Source of the DNA: Macrocystis pyrifera
Lineage: Eukaryota; Sar; Phaeophyceae; Laminariales; Laminariaceae
DNA: 64,000 nt
Assembly: GCA_031763025.1 (NCBI GenBank)
Contig: JASSKH010000021.1
Location: 4,588,001 to 4,652,000, forward strand
Direction of reading: 5' to 3'
Of this stretch, positions 23,875 to 34,709 are shown one piece after another. The position numbers and the translations under genes are program-made. The notes below the pieces were generated by a model, which worked only from the letters and a program-made list of their open reading frames with translations, had not been told where the DNA came from and did not search any database. The first letter of the stretch is position 1. Every line of letters begins with the position of its first letter.

Positions 23875-24252
23875 AACGAACGCTTGTTATTTATCGTCTG
23901 GAAGCTGATGTTTCAGGACGGGGTTATGCCTTGTCGTGGGACCTTGATTAATTTAGTTTGTAAGAGGTGATGCGTGTGGTGACTTTTCAGTGTGCTTTAT
24001 ACGTGAGGCCAAGGCATGGCCATTGTTTGAAGTGCTGAGTAGTATATGTGTTGTGGAGTGACTTGATTGGCAGGGAGGGGTGGAGTGGCTTCTTTAAGCG
24101 TGACGTACCTACGTGGTCGTGGTTTTTCCGAAGTGTTGCGTTTAGTGGGAAGCAAATTGTGCTGTTTGGAGCGAATCTCGGTGTTGCTGGGTAGAAAACG
24201 ACTTCATAAATTATCCGTTACGATCGCCTGTCTGCGGTTCTCGCACGTACTA
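23875..24252. other. No gene seen
   Basis: No exon-like frame and no repeat match that I can support. Confidence 0.4.
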
Positions 24253-24357
24253 TTATGGGGGTAAATAGTTAATAGGACCTATGGTATACATAAAAACCTA
24301 TATATTTACCTATTTTTACTAACAAAATTTGGTCCCGTTAACTATGGACCCCCGTAA
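24253..24357 (+). mobile_element. TA-MITE copy 20
   Basis: 105-bp forward copy whose left end has drifted to TTATGGGGGTAAATAGTT. The right end is intact and TA follows. Confidence 0.87.
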
Positions 24358-24999
24358 TATCTGTGATGTTTTCCACGTTATATCATCAACCAGCACACTG
24401 TTTTCGTTGCTTATATATGAAGCTCTATTATGGCCATGTTGTTGCGAGCGCGGTGGGCGTTTCGCAGCGAGAGTCAGTCGGTTTTCTGCGGGGTTTGTTT
24501 GTACTAGCGGGACTCGGTCCGACGCCAACATTTTACCTCGAATCGTTACGCCAGTACGTTTGGTGCAAAGTCATTTTCATTGGAACAGCTCACGAAGAAT
24601 TAGAGCTCTGGCTTTGAGTCATATACTTACTGAATGATTGTGTGGGATTGGTCGTCGTAGAGCATTGGTTTCGAGCAGTACGAGTACGCGCAGGGGCGCT
24701 TATATCTGTCTCGCGAAGAACCCCATCGGTGCTAGCTAGGTGTCGGGAGTAGGAATGCCCCCTTTAGGCCTGTCTACTGCTGAGCTACTCGTACTCCTTT
24801 TGGGATAATGTGTCACCCACCGGGCGTAGTGTTGTTTGTGGATGACGAGTGATTGACCTCCCTGGCGATAGAAGAGTGTCAATTAGTGTCATTTACAATA
24901 CTTTGCTCCCGGCGGACCGCTGCATTTTTTTTCTTAAAGATAATTGTGGATATCCTCGTACTACTGATGATGGTGTTACCGCCTTCTTACCCTGGAGGC
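24358..24999. other. No gene seen
   Basis: Mixed-composition intergenic DNA. Frames here lack motifs. Confidence 0.4.
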
Positions 25000-25165
25000 T
25001 GTTCACGGGTCAGGTCAAAAATCGCGGGTTAAGTCGGGTCGGTCGGGTCGGGTAAAAGGGTGAACCGACCCGATCCGACCCGGGAAAGTTTGAAGATTTA
25101 CGTGATCCGACCCGAACCGACCGGACCCGACCCGATCCGTGAAATTCCAACAACTTCCTGACCCT
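25000..25165. repeat. GGGTC-rich palindromic element, family G
   Basis: Left end TTCACGGGTCAGGTC, then GTCGGGTCGGTCGGGTCGGG, AAGTTTGAAGATTTACG, GACCCGAACCGACCGG, and GACCCGATCCGTGAAATT at the right. The ends are inverted. This is the cleanest copy without an insertion. Confidence 0.7.
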
Positions 25166-25367
25166 CGAAGAGTTTGGAGCGCTGCTTTTTACCCTGTATT
25201 TTGCACCGTGAAAACGCCTGTTTTTTTGTTGCCGAAACACGTACTTCGAAGTTCGAAGTACAACTATTAATGCGTGCGTAGGCTGTAGGAGCTACGACAA
25301 GGTGCGTTCCTCGTCCGATCGTTCAACCTCACAAAACTATTGATGTGACGCTGGGGAACAACGTGCT

Positions 25368-25400
25368 GCTGCTGCTGCTGCTGCTGCTGTTGCTGCTGTC
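25368..25400 (+). repeat. (CTG)n triplet tract
   Basis: Eleven or so CTG/TTG triplets. On the - strand this gives a short poly-Gln frame without further support for a gene. Confidence 0.85.
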
Positions 25401-25924
25401 GTGCCTCCGTAGGTAGAGGAGATACCGCTGCTGTACCTATTCCTTCGCAGCCTCCACTCCGCACTTTCCGGCCTCTCCCGCGTAAAAAAAAAAAAACTCT
25501 TACGGTAGGAAACTGTACGAGACCGAATCCGCGCACCGTTTATAACAATAACACACTTGGAAACAGCGTAACCGATGCCGTGTTTTGTACTGTGTTTTGC
25601 TCCCGGTGGACTACTACTACTACTACTGAAAAGAAACAGGGAATTACGTTACGGGAAACAGTGACTCAGGAGTTGTTGGGGTTGAGGTTAAAATAAGAAT
25701 ACAAATTCGGCGATACGTAATTTTTTTTTTACCTATTCTCGAAAATAAATAATTGGTACCCACAAGCTCTAGGCGGGCACTTTCTCTAAGTGGCCTTGTG
25801 CTGCCTGGTATCCAGAATCCGTCGAGTTTGATTACTTCCTCGGGAGTGGGGATTATTTCAACGGCGTCTGGTCGGATTGGGATGGGGAAGAGTCCGATGA
25901 CAGTTTCTGAAGTATTGCAGTACG

Positions 25925-27340
25925 CGATCACCCCGGGGCGGGGAGGGGGGGGGGGGGTGTCCTTATTTGTTGCGTGCTTTAGTCGCTTGATCATTGACCA
26001 CGCATCCCTTTCGAGACGGGGCACCTTTTCTACTCCGAATAGACACCTCCAACAGTTTGACGCTCACTGCGTTGTTTCCATATGCTACATACTTCTTTCT
26101 TTTCTAATATCATCCCCTCACTGTTTCGCCGCCTTTGGTCACCATCTATCTGCTAGGGTAGCGATTGTTTTCTCGCGGCTATCTAGTGTACCAAACTTCT
26201 CCATGTCACATTCGGCTATTTCCCTCATCTCTTCTAATACATCCCGTTCCTCGTTGTACATTTCACTTTCTCCTGTTGTGAGAGTTCTACTCTCTGTTGC
26301 TCTGCCACACGGGCACATCTGTGCATCTACTTCCTCTTGCCGGCTACTGGGTATACCTCTTTCTTCTTTCTGGCAGGTCCAGGTCGCCTACACGGAATCA
26401 CAATTTCGTCAGCGTTTTCGCGAAGGTTGTCGCGAAGTCCATTGGGCTGTACAAATACGTTTCCATTGCTATCCCCTCGCTCAATCCCCCGTATATCTAA
26501 GTGTTTCTCCGATTTCACCTTGTTTCTTAGCGCTATAGCCTTTCCCTTCGTTCTATCCTTTCTTCTACTCCTGCCTTGTACTTCCCAAACTTCTCTGCGA
26601 ACATCATCTCTTCTTCTTGGTTTCCTCCTATATCCTTCCATACTTTCTCGACTACGCTATCCCACCTTATTACAGCCCGCCCTTTAGTTACTTTCTCCCA
26701 TACAGCTCTATCAATTACGCCAAACAACCTCTTCTGTGGCATGTTCCTTACTCTTTGTTGCCTTTTCAACTTCTCTTGTCTCTATTCGTCTCGGGTGGGT
26801 ACATTCTCAGTTCTACTCTTAATACTGTATTTCTAGTCGTACTTGAGCATCTTAACATTTTTTCTGCTGCTTTCATACGCACTATTTCCAAAAGTTTCAC
26901 GAACTTGGTGTTCCCTTCGATACTTCTCCTGCATATTCTAGCTTCGGTAATATCACATTCTCATCAGGATACATCTCTTGATCCTAGCGTCAAAGTGCGA
27001 GTCTGTTAGGATCGCATCCATGTTGCCTACGTGTGCTTTACCCTTTCCGATTACCTTTGCTATGTGTATATCCCAAGAGCAGTCTTTGGAGATCTCTACG
27101 CCAAAGTGCGTATACTGGTCCGCGATCGGCAATTCATCTTCTTCCCACTTCCAACTGAAGTTTGCCGGGTTCACCTCATCATCTTCGTTACATACAACTA
27201 CTGCGCACTTCTTGACGTTTGCCTTCACCCTTCATTTCCTAGTGTATTCTATTGATAGCGCCTTCTCTATTAGTTCCTGCAATCCTTCGGGTGTTCTGAT
27301 ATCCCCACGAATCCATCCACAAACATCAAAATCCCGACGG
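25925..27340 (-). mobile_element. Degraded LINE, 3' portion of the RT ORF (family 2, copy 1)
   Basis: On the - strand, the segment 26953-27228 encodes the thumb region just after the RT core, with VKKCAVVVCNE, YTHFGVEISKD, and DARIKRCIL. Farther along come DRAVWEKVTKGRAVIRWDS (about 26660-26730) and a Cys/His-rich end (about 26270-26330). The frame is broken several times, so it is a dead copy. The element ends at a poly(C) tract on its own strand (+ strand G run at 25940-25957). A family I fragment lies at its 5' break. Confidence 0.8.
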
Positions 27341-27354
27341 AAGAGGATGCGCTC

Positions 27355-27480
27355 ATTGTCATGCATGGCCGTAGTCATATGACCATGGACCCTCGCATCC
27401 AACAATACCGGGACGGAGAACGTCGGGTATTCACCGACCAGGCAAACATTGCTTGCACCAAGCGCGAAGGGGGTGGGGCA
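27355..27480 (-). repeat. Retroelement family I fragment at the LINE break
   Basis: Read on the - strand: TTGGTGCAAGCAATGTTTGC, TGGTCGGTGAATACCCGACG, CGGTATTGTTGGATGCGAGG, ATGACTACGGCCATGCATGA, then CAATGAGCGC and LINE sequence. There is no C tail before the LINE, so the family I 3' end seems joined to the LINE or inserted into it. Confidence 0.6.
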
Positions 27481-28320
27481 ACGAACATATATTATATATA
27501 TATGTATCTCCTGGTGAAAATCACATTAACAATTTTTTTCCTAGCTGTGAAAAGGTGTGCAGAGATATAGCTGGTAAGGGGCACAGGAATGTCGGTGCTG
27601 GGTAGAGCATGCTGCTTGTAGTTCACGAACTTCTTATTATTGCTCCTCAAGTGAGTTGAGAGCAAGGGAGAAAACTCGAGTGAGGAAGGAGGGCACCGTC
27701 GGGGGACGCAACTCAGCTCAGACGTAGACCAAAACTAACCTTTTGCAGATACAGTCTATCGGGACGTTATCATACACAGAAGATTCCCAACTATAACAGA
27801 ATGTTCTCTACCGGGACGTTGTCATACAGAAGGTTCCCAGACTTATAACATAATGTTCTGCGGGCAAAGGGGATATCTGAAGTACTCCACCGAATATCCC
27901 CTAAGAGCTGTGTATATCCATGTAAGATTCGCCTGCAGATAGATTCCTACGAGACTACACACAACCACATAATATTAATCTACAGGTATGTCTGGTATCC
28001 GCAATGAGCTGTGTGCAACTATACAAGGTTCGCATACGGGTATATGCGTTCCTATTCTATGGATGTGCTACTCCATCACATTAGCCCACCCTGAATAGTT
28101 GTAGATGCAGATCACACGGCAATAAAAGGATGATGACCATATCATCCCAAAATCGGGAAGAGGGATCGAAGATGCGGCTTTTCAACACAGCAATGAGGTG
28201 ATAGATCTACCCCACACTTCGTAGTGAGGCTTCGACGCCTCACTCAAGAAATCCATTTTTGGGGGATCCAGAAGTATTTTTTCAGATTCTTGACACGAGG
28301 AAATTCACTTTTCTTGAGCG
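27481..28320. other. No gene; short duplications
   Basis: A ~55-bp direct duplication lies at 27745-27865: TATCGGGACGTTATCATACA and TACCGGGACGTTGTCATACA, each followed by AGAAG..TTCCCA..TATAACA. Nothing else recognised. Confidence 0.5.
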
Positions 28321-28326
28321 ATTTCA

Positions 28327-28417
28327 TGGTGGACGTAAGATTCGAACTCACGACCAACGACCCATGTCCTGCCGATGATGCCATACGCGAATGTCTTAGT
28401 CCGTTGCGCTGTTGGTA
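28327..28417 (-). pseudogene. tRNA-like sequence, probably a pseudo-tRNA or SINE head
   Basis: On the - strand, AGCGCAACGGACTAAGA resembles a D-arm/A box. GTGAG-TTCGAAT-CTTAC forms a proper T stem-loop (B box), followed by GTCCACCA. The spacing would need a long variable arm, as in tRNA-Leu or tRNA-Ser. The 5' acceptor strand (GGTGGAC) that would pair with GTCCACC is not visible, so I do not call a functional tRNA. Confidence 0.5.
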
Positions 28418-28598
28418 AAAGGTTAACCAATCGCCTACCCAATCTAGCCCTTACAACATAGCGGTAATAGCAGCGATTGCTGAAGACGTACGATAGCCGC
28501 GTACTACCGGTACGGTGACGTCATCCCTGGAGACAACGAAATCAACCAGTTTCGCAGTGCGCTCTTCCATTGTTGTGTTTCCAAAGGCTTCAACACAT

Positions 28599-28897
28599 CG
28601 GACAGATCAGATCTCCATCATATCGGATCGATCAGATCCCCATCTTATCGGACAGATCAGATCCCCATCTTGTCGGACAGATCAGCTCCCCTTCTTATCG
28701 GACATATCAGATCCCTATCATCTCGGACACATCAGATCCCTATCACGTTGGATAGATCAAATCCCCGCGATGTCGGACACAGCAGATCCCTATAATATCG
28801 GATAGATCAGATCCCCATCGTATCGGATACATCTGATCCCCATAATATCGGACAGATCAGATCTCCATCATATCGGATAGATCAGATCCCCATCGTA
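28599..28897 (+). repeat. 26-bp minisatellite, left block
   Basis: About eleven units of CATCTTATCGGACAGATCAG + ATCCCC with substitutions. The right block continues at 29403-29766 in the same phase and orientation, so one array was split by the element 28898-29402. The unit may derive from the GATC-rich family K. Confidence 0.9.
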
Positions 28898-29402
28898 AGG
28901 CCACTTCTTATGCAGTCGGATTTGGAGCCAGTTGAAAAAATCTCTTTTAGCACGGTCGCATGAGCTTTTGCCCCGGAAATGTTGAAAATTGTTCTTTCTC
29001 GCCTCAGAATGTGTCGGAGTTCCCTCCAAGATCTATCAGGGGGTGTTTCCCGCTTCTCGAGGGGCCCGGTTGCAAGAAATCAGCGTCCGCTCTGTTCCGA
29101 TCCAACTGAGGTGAAGATATGATTGCGATCGTGGATCGCATCGAAAAATACGTTTTTTTCGATCCGATTGGGCGTTTGGATCGTATTTGACCGAGTTGAA
29201 TAAAAAAAGTGCGGTCGGCAATTTCCTGTATCTGGGTGCTCCAGAAGCGGGAAACACCCCCAGATCGATCTTGGAGAGGGGTCGGACACATTCTGAGGCG
29301 ATAAAGACCAATCTCCAACATTTCCGAGGCAAAAGCTCATGCGAACGTGCTGAAAGGGACTTTTTCAACTGACTCCAAATCCGACTGCATAAGAAGTGGC
29401 CT
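28898..29402. mobile_element. 505-bp foldback element with long terminal inverted repeats
   Basis: Left end AGGCCACTTCTTATGCAGTC matches the reverse complement of the right end. Homology between arms continues for roughly 190 bp per side, including GCATGAGCTTTTGCC, CGCCTCAGAATGTGTC and GGGTGTTTCCCGCTTCT, with mismatches. The centre is AT-rich around GAAAAATACG. It has no ORF that I can assign. Flanks suggest insertion at a TA within the minisatellite (CATCG-TA on the left, TAACGGATAG spanning the right junction). A non-autonomous DNA transposon is the likeliest class. Confidence 0.82.
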
Positions 29403-29766
29403 AACGGATAGATCAGATCCCCGTCATGTCGGACAGATCAGGTCCCCATGATATCGGACGGATCAGATCCCCATAATATTGGACAGATCCGATCCCCATC
29501 ATATCGGACAGATAAGGTCCCCATCATATCGGACAGATCAGATACCCATCACATCGGACAGATCAGATCATCATCTTATCGGATATATCAGATCCCCCAT
29601 CATATCGGACAGATTCCCGTCATATCGGACAGATCAGGTCCCCATTATATCGCACGTATCATATTCCGACGCCATCAGACAGATCAGACCCCTATCATAT
29701 CGGACAGATCAGATCCCCATCATACCGGACAGACCAGATCCCCAAAATACTATCGGAAAGATCAGA
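29403..29766 (+). repeat. 26-bp minisatellite, right block
   Basis: About fourteen units with the same consensus as the left block. Open frames through the array encode a repeated SDRSDPHHIGQIRSPSYRTD-like peptide only because 26-bp units cycle through frames. There is no evidence of translation. Confidence 0.9.
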
Positions 29767-29784
29767 GTCCCCTGATTTATACAT

Positions 29785-29960
29785 CAATGAGCAGATCGAT
29801 CCTTGGTTCAAATGATCTGCACGATCTTGAAGATAGATCACGTTTGCCGGGTGGGATCTGTATGACGCGGTTCTGGCGTAGATATGTGTTTATTGTTTTC
29901 TGTCTATACGATGACACGGCCCTCACGGACATGATTGTCGGTGGGAACTGTATGGTACGG
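29785..29960 (+). repeat. GATC-rich dispersed repeat family K, copy 4
   Basis: GATCTGCACGATCTTG, GATAGATCACGTTTGCCGGG, and TGGGATCTGTATGACGCGG. Adjoins the minisatellite, supporting an origin of the minisatellite unit within family K. Confidence 0.5.
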
Positions 29961-30049
29961 CTCTTTCTTGCTCAACGGCTCATAACGCAAATTAAAATAT
30001 AGGAATAACACAAGATGTACACAATCCACACGGTCTAGATCTATCCGAT

Positions 30050-30130
30050 ACCACCATGGGCGTCAATATAAGGACCGTTCATACATTGATATACATACCA
30101 ATTGGTCCTTATATTGACGGACACCCAGAG
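30050..30130. repeat. MITE family D copy with strong palindrome
   Basis: GGGCGTCAATATAAGGACCG and TTGGTCCTTATATTGACGGA are inverted arms about 30 bp apart. The ends are ACCACCATGGGC and CCCAGAGCGGTG. Confidence 0.65.
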
Positions 30131-30287
30131 CGGTGTGTTGATCGCTTCCCAGCGTCAGGCCCGTCTTTGCCCGGATGTTTGCGCGATCGTCGCTCACTTG
30201 CTGTGCATCGTACGTATGTGTACCGGTTGTCATGGCAGTAGGTACCACCGCAACACAGCCCCTACAGGATCCAGCATGTGCTCAGTG

Positions 30288-30505
30288 GAGAAAGTAACCC
30301 ATTCAGGGCTGCAGTCCCGTCTTGGGAACAACTATTACGGGGGTCCATAGTTAATAGGACCTATGGTATACATAAAAACCACCTATATATTTACCTATTT
30401 TTACCAACATTTTTTTTGTTCCCGTTAACTATGGACCCCCGTAATAGTCATAATCTGAGTGGTTTGTCCCCCAAACGGGACTGCAGTCCTAAAAATGTTA
30501 AAAGT
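30288..30505. repeat. Palindromic repeat family E, split by a TA-MITE
   Basis: Left arm GGGCTGCAGTCCCGTCTTGG, then GAACAACTA. Right arm GAGTGGTTTGTCCCCCAAAC, then GGGACTGCAGTCC. TA-MITE copy 21 lies between them at the central TA. Confidence 0.75.
30335..30444 (+). mobile_element. TA-MITE copy 21, inside a family E element
   Basis: Forward copy with a small duplication of ACC in the core and a T run. TA lies on both sides. Its target is the centre of a family E palindrome. Confidence 0.88.
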
Positions 30506-30566
30506 TGCTGTGCTCGCAGTGTGGAACGGAAAAACGATTTTCCCCAGAAAAATTCCAAGATAACTA

Positions 30567-30671
30567 TTACGGGGGTACATAGTTAATAGGACCTATGGTA
30601 TACACAACAACCTATATATTTAGGTATTTTTACTAACAAAATTTGGTCCCGTTAACTATGGACCCCCGTAA
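30567..30671 (+). mobile_element. TA-MITE copy 22
   Basis: 105-bp forward copy, TA on both sides. Left end GGGGGTACATAGTTAATAGG. Confidence 0.88.
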
Positions 30672-30784
30672 TAGACTTATATCTTATATCCGTTGTGCTC
30701 GTAATACCTTCGGCATCATTATTGGGCGTTTTTAAGGGCACGATATATTTCAATTAAAGGTTTGGACTCTTTGTTTTTTTGGGG

Positions 30785-31270
30785 GAGGCGGGGAAGGGGG
30801 GGGGGGGGGGGTACTCATTTGTTGCTTGCCTTAATCATTTGACCGTTGACCATGCATCCCTTTCGAGACGGAGCACCGTTCCTACTCCAAATAGACACCT
30901 CCAACAGTTGGGCGTTTATTACGTTGTTTCCATATATTACATAAGAAACTTTGGGCTAATCCTATCCCCTTTCTGTCGGGCCGCCTGTGGCCACCATCTA
31001 TCTCCTAGGATAGCGATCGTTTTCTCGCTGCTATTCAGTGTATCAAGCTCCTCCATGTCACATTCGTCTATTTCCCTCATGTCCTCTTCTAACACATCCC
31101 GCTCCTCCTTGTATATTTCACATTCTCCTACTATGTGAGTTCTACTCTCTATTGCTTTGTCACACGGGCACATCTTTGCATCTACTTCCTCCTCTTCCCG
31201 GCTACTGGTACACCTTTTTCTTCTTTCTGGTAGGTCCAGGTTTAGGGCTTGAAAGGGAAGACACACCAAA
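30785..31270 (-). mobile_element. Degraded LINE 3' end (family 2, copy 2)
   Basis: On the - strand it encodes LDLPERRKRCTSSREEEEVD, then the zinc-knuckle-like CPCDKAIESRTHIVGEC, then ILGDRWWPQAARQKGDRI. It aligns with 25925-26400 in both protein and DNA. It is 5'-truncated and ends, on its own strand, in a poly(C) tract (+ strand G run at 30796-30812). Confidence 0.82.
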
Positions 31271-31794
31271 TGAATGTGGCGATTCCAGCCTCAGCCACAC
31301 AAAGCAACGTGGGCTGCTACTAGGATAGAGTCGGACTCTACACAATGCAACGGGTTTTTTTCGTCCGACACAAACGTAGCATGAGCTATCTCTATCACTA
31401 CTATTTTCGTATGCTGCATGCTCACACTGTGGCAAGACCACACTTTTCTTCTCTTACCTGTTATATGTTATCGCTATAACAATACGGACACATCTATCTA
31501 TTATATGCTCGTAGTTTGTTATGATGCTCAAAAAAACAATGCTTTCATCAAGTATTCTTCGACACCCAGTTTATCATGGCAATATAGAGTAGATAAAATG
31601 AGGGAGTGTGATACCTTCAGTGCAATACCGTAGGTGGGTCCGAACAGATTATTGGGAAGAGCGTTGGCAGGGACAGAGGACAGCGTCTTGCGCACAAAGG
31701 AGATACGTCACGCCGACAACGACCGTCATCTATCTCTCTTCTCTCGATTGGCGAGAGGGAGTGGACCGTAGCATCGCCACAGAACTGGCAAACG

Positions 31795-31975
31795 TGAGGT
31801 TTTTTCACGGGCCATCACCCGACCCGCGGGTCGGGTCAGGAGGTATTCGAAATCTCACGGGTCGGGTCGGGTCGGGTCGGGTCAGTAGGTTTACAAATCT
31901 CACGGATCGGTTCGGGTTACCCTCCACCGACCCGATCCTACCTGACCCGCGATGTTGGACTTGACCCGTGTACAG
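31795..31975. repeat. GGGTC-rich palindromic element, family G
   Basis: Left TTTTTCACGGGCCATCACC, then GACCCGCGGGTCGGGTC, ATCTCACGGGTCGGGTCGGG, and at the right GACCCGATCC, then GACCCGCGATG and TTGACCCGTG. Third copy of the family in the window. Confidence 0.65.
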
Positions 31976-32453
31976 CTCTGCTGAAAATGTCGAAGAGACA
32001 CCTGGGAGAAGTATTCGTTAGGAGGAAGTACCTGTCTGTGGCTCTATTTCACTCACTCGAACGAACAAGAATTAGTCAATCGTCCGGGCGTCACGAGGGA
32101 TCACTTCCTTGCTCTACCTCGGTGGCACTCGAGTCGAGACGCGCGATACGACAGGGGCGGTGGTGCGGGCGACGAGAGCGGGGCGGAGACAGCGTTAGTG
32201 GTGGTGGCAAGAGGAGGGGGGCAGAGCAGAGTGAAACGATGATGGGGTGGGCGATGCTGCCCGCGGACATGGGGACGAGTACTGTAGTAGCGGTAATCAA
32301 TCGGCGTGTTTGGCTATTTGCAACAAAAAAATAGGACGAACATTTCTGAACGGACGGGATTATCTTCAACCGAGGACTTCTACCAAGGACATGCCCTATC
32401 GTTGGAATACAATCATTTGTGTTCTACAACAATTTTCGCTTCATACCTAGCTA
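31976..32453. other. No gene confirmed
   Basis: A GC-rich stretch (32080-32290) gives overlapping frames on both strands (for example a 115-codon + frame from 31987), but none has a motif or splice context that I trust. Confidence 0.4.
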
Positions 32454-32668
32454 TTATCAGGGGGGGGCAAAGTAAATAAGGCCAAATATTGTTCGTAAAA
32501 ATATGGAAATGTATGGGTGTTTGTGTGCACCGTAGGTCCTACTATTACGAGCGTCCATAGTAAACAGGACCAAATCTTGTTACTAAAAATAGGTACATAT
32601 ATAGGTTTTTGTGTGTACCGTAGGTCCTATTAACTATGGTCCCCGGTAATAACTGTGGTCCCCCGTAA
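32454..32668 (-). mobile_element. TA-MITE copy 23 (outer copy, interrupted)
   Basis: Outer reverse copy with a degraded left end. It is interrupted near its right terminus by a complete copy at 32545-32649, after GGTCCTAC and before ACTGTGGTCCCCCGTAA. Confidence 0.88.
32545..32649 (-). mobile_element. TA-MITE copy 24, nested in copy 23
   Basis: A 105-bp copy flanked by TA at 32543-32544 and 32650-32651. Removing it plus one TA restores the outer copy's terminal inverted repeat. Third independent proof of the TA duplication in this window. Confidence 0.9.
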
Positions 32669-32669
32669 T

Positions 32670-33599
32670 AGTAGGCATGTAGCCATGGTACTCGTTCCTC
32701 GGGTTGCATTTTTCGACGGTCTTCGAGTGAGGTATGGAACTCCCCAAGCTAAGAGCCTCATACAAATTTAGGTGCACACCTACCGTAGCATGCGTCTTGA
32801 TAGCGTCGCCGCCGCCACCGCGGAAACCGCTGAGGACGGGAAGTTGTCCGTTAGGGGTATCCCACGTCTTCCCATTATCGGCCGAGCGCGACTCCCCGAG
32901 TGCACGTTGCGTGACAAGGCTTGAACCCTTCCCGCGTGGGTAAGATTCTGACGACGAACAATCGATATATTGCTTACCGTATAGCGCGCAAAATGATCAC
33001 CCACACGTGCTTTTCGTCGAGTATTGGCTCTTGCCTCTCCAGTTGCTTCTGAACAGCGAGTGCTTCCCCATCCAGAGGGATAATACTTGCGCCTCCACAA
33101 CAAATAAGGGGGAACGGGGATACCATGAAACTGGCTGCTCGTGACGCCTTTGTCCTCCGATTCGCTCGCCCGACCTTATCTACCCCTTGCGGTCGGCTCA
33201 CTTCCTCCACCACCCCTAGCTGATCCACAGTGCGGGTACCCAAGAGCTCCTATCAACTTCTCCAATTAGCGGACTCCAAAATTATTATTATTGTTTATGT
33301 TTGCCATCCAACGACGTGCGGCATGATCTTCAGCCGCGATCACTCATAGACATTCTCAAAAAGAAGACAACCTCTAGGAAGACCAGAAAGGAAACGCATG
33401 CACGATTTATAACATCACTTGCGTTGTGTACCGGCCCAATTATTGTACCAGGTAGTAAGTACTGCCCTATGCAGAAACCTAAATCTGACTCGAGTTCCAA
33501 GTGTTTTTTATCCCCACAACGGGAGTCCAGCGCTAAATAAGGTGGATTTACATCATTGACTGTCCTTGTTTCGCCCTTTCTTTCATTTCATGCTCATCT
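32670..33599. other. No gene confirmed
   Basis: Region 32790-33240 is GC-rich and has overlapping frames on the - strand, without recognised motifs. A family-E-like half lies at about 33495-33530 (GAGTTCCAAGTG, CCCCACAACGGGAGTCC). Confidence 0.4.
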
Positions 33600-33825
33600 A
33601 CCGTCTACTCCTTCATCCTAAGCTGAGTCCAGGCTCCATCCCTGCCCCATGGGCGTGTGCCTGTCACCCTCTCGCTTCGCACTTGGTGCAAGCAATGTCT
33701 GCCTGGTCGGTGAAAACCCGACGTGCCCCGTCCCGCCATCGAAGAGATGCGAGGGTCTAAAGTCATACGACTACGGCCATGCATGATAAGGAGTACAACC
33801 CCCCTCCCCCCCCCCCCCCCTCCCC
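33600..33825 (+). mobile_element. Retroelement family I copy, C-rich tail
   Basis: The 3' half matches the family (TTGGTGCAAGCAATGTCTGC, CTGGTCGGTGAAAACCCGAC, GATGCGAGGGTCTAAAGTCA, CGACTACGGCCATGCATGA) and ends GGAGTACAACC plus a C tract. The 5' part differs from the copies at 15.5 and 18.4 kb, so it is a distinct subfamily or a chimera. Confidence 0.6.
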
Positions 33826-34709
33826 GGCTCCGTCTTAGCTTCAAGAGCTTGTAGCGAGACATCCTCCGCGAAATGACTACCTGTCTGTGTGGTTACCGAG
33901 ACAATTTGCATCGGGCGGTCCTTCACCACACCCTCTTCTTCGCCATCAACCTTCCTCACTCCCCTCCACGACGCTCTCTGCCAGCTGGTCTCTGAAAAAA
34001 TGTTTTTGAGGTTGGTTGTGGCTCGAACAACAAAATATCCACGGACGGATGTAATCTTATGATTGGTGGCGTGTTTACGATCACCAATCGAACAATTTGC
34101 AAAATAATTTTCGATCTTCGTCTGAGAATGTCGGGTTTCAGGGGCACTGCTGTAGCTAATGCAACAACGACCCCACACTAATGCCGACTGCAAAAAGACG
34201 CGCGTCCAGTTCTACAAGGGCCAAGGGGTTCCTGAAGAGAAAAATGAGGGAAATTCGCGGAACAGCAGGGTTGTTGCGGCGCGTAGATCACACTAGTCTA
34301 CTAGCGGCTATGAACACCCGCAGTGCCAAAATACGCTCCGATGTGAGCAAATAGCCTACCAGGTACATTCTCTGAAGGCGGGGCGTATCACATGGAGGGG
34401 AGTGCGAAATCGGAACCAGATTCTAAGAACAAGCACGTCTTTTGTCGAACGAGCACAACAGGGTCTCGAAGTTCGTGGCCACGTTTTTAGTCCACCAGAA
34501 GAACACACCAAGCAGTAGCAAGCAGCCCCCCCCCCCCACCCCTCCTAAAGTCTACATAATATTAACAGTACGTAATATAATCTACATTGATATCTTCTAC
34601 AAAAAAACAAAGGTAATTATTCGCTACAGTAACTCACCGGCTCCTTTTCCGAGTACCTGGTATATAACATCAAATGCGCGTAGTTGTCTGGTGTGTACTT
34701 TTGTTTGTG

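Noticed and set aside
29448-30002. 184-codon frame with repeated SDRSDPHHIGQ-type peptide
   Set aside because: The peptide periodicity follows from the 26-bp minisatellite cycling through frames. No start context, no flanking exon signals.
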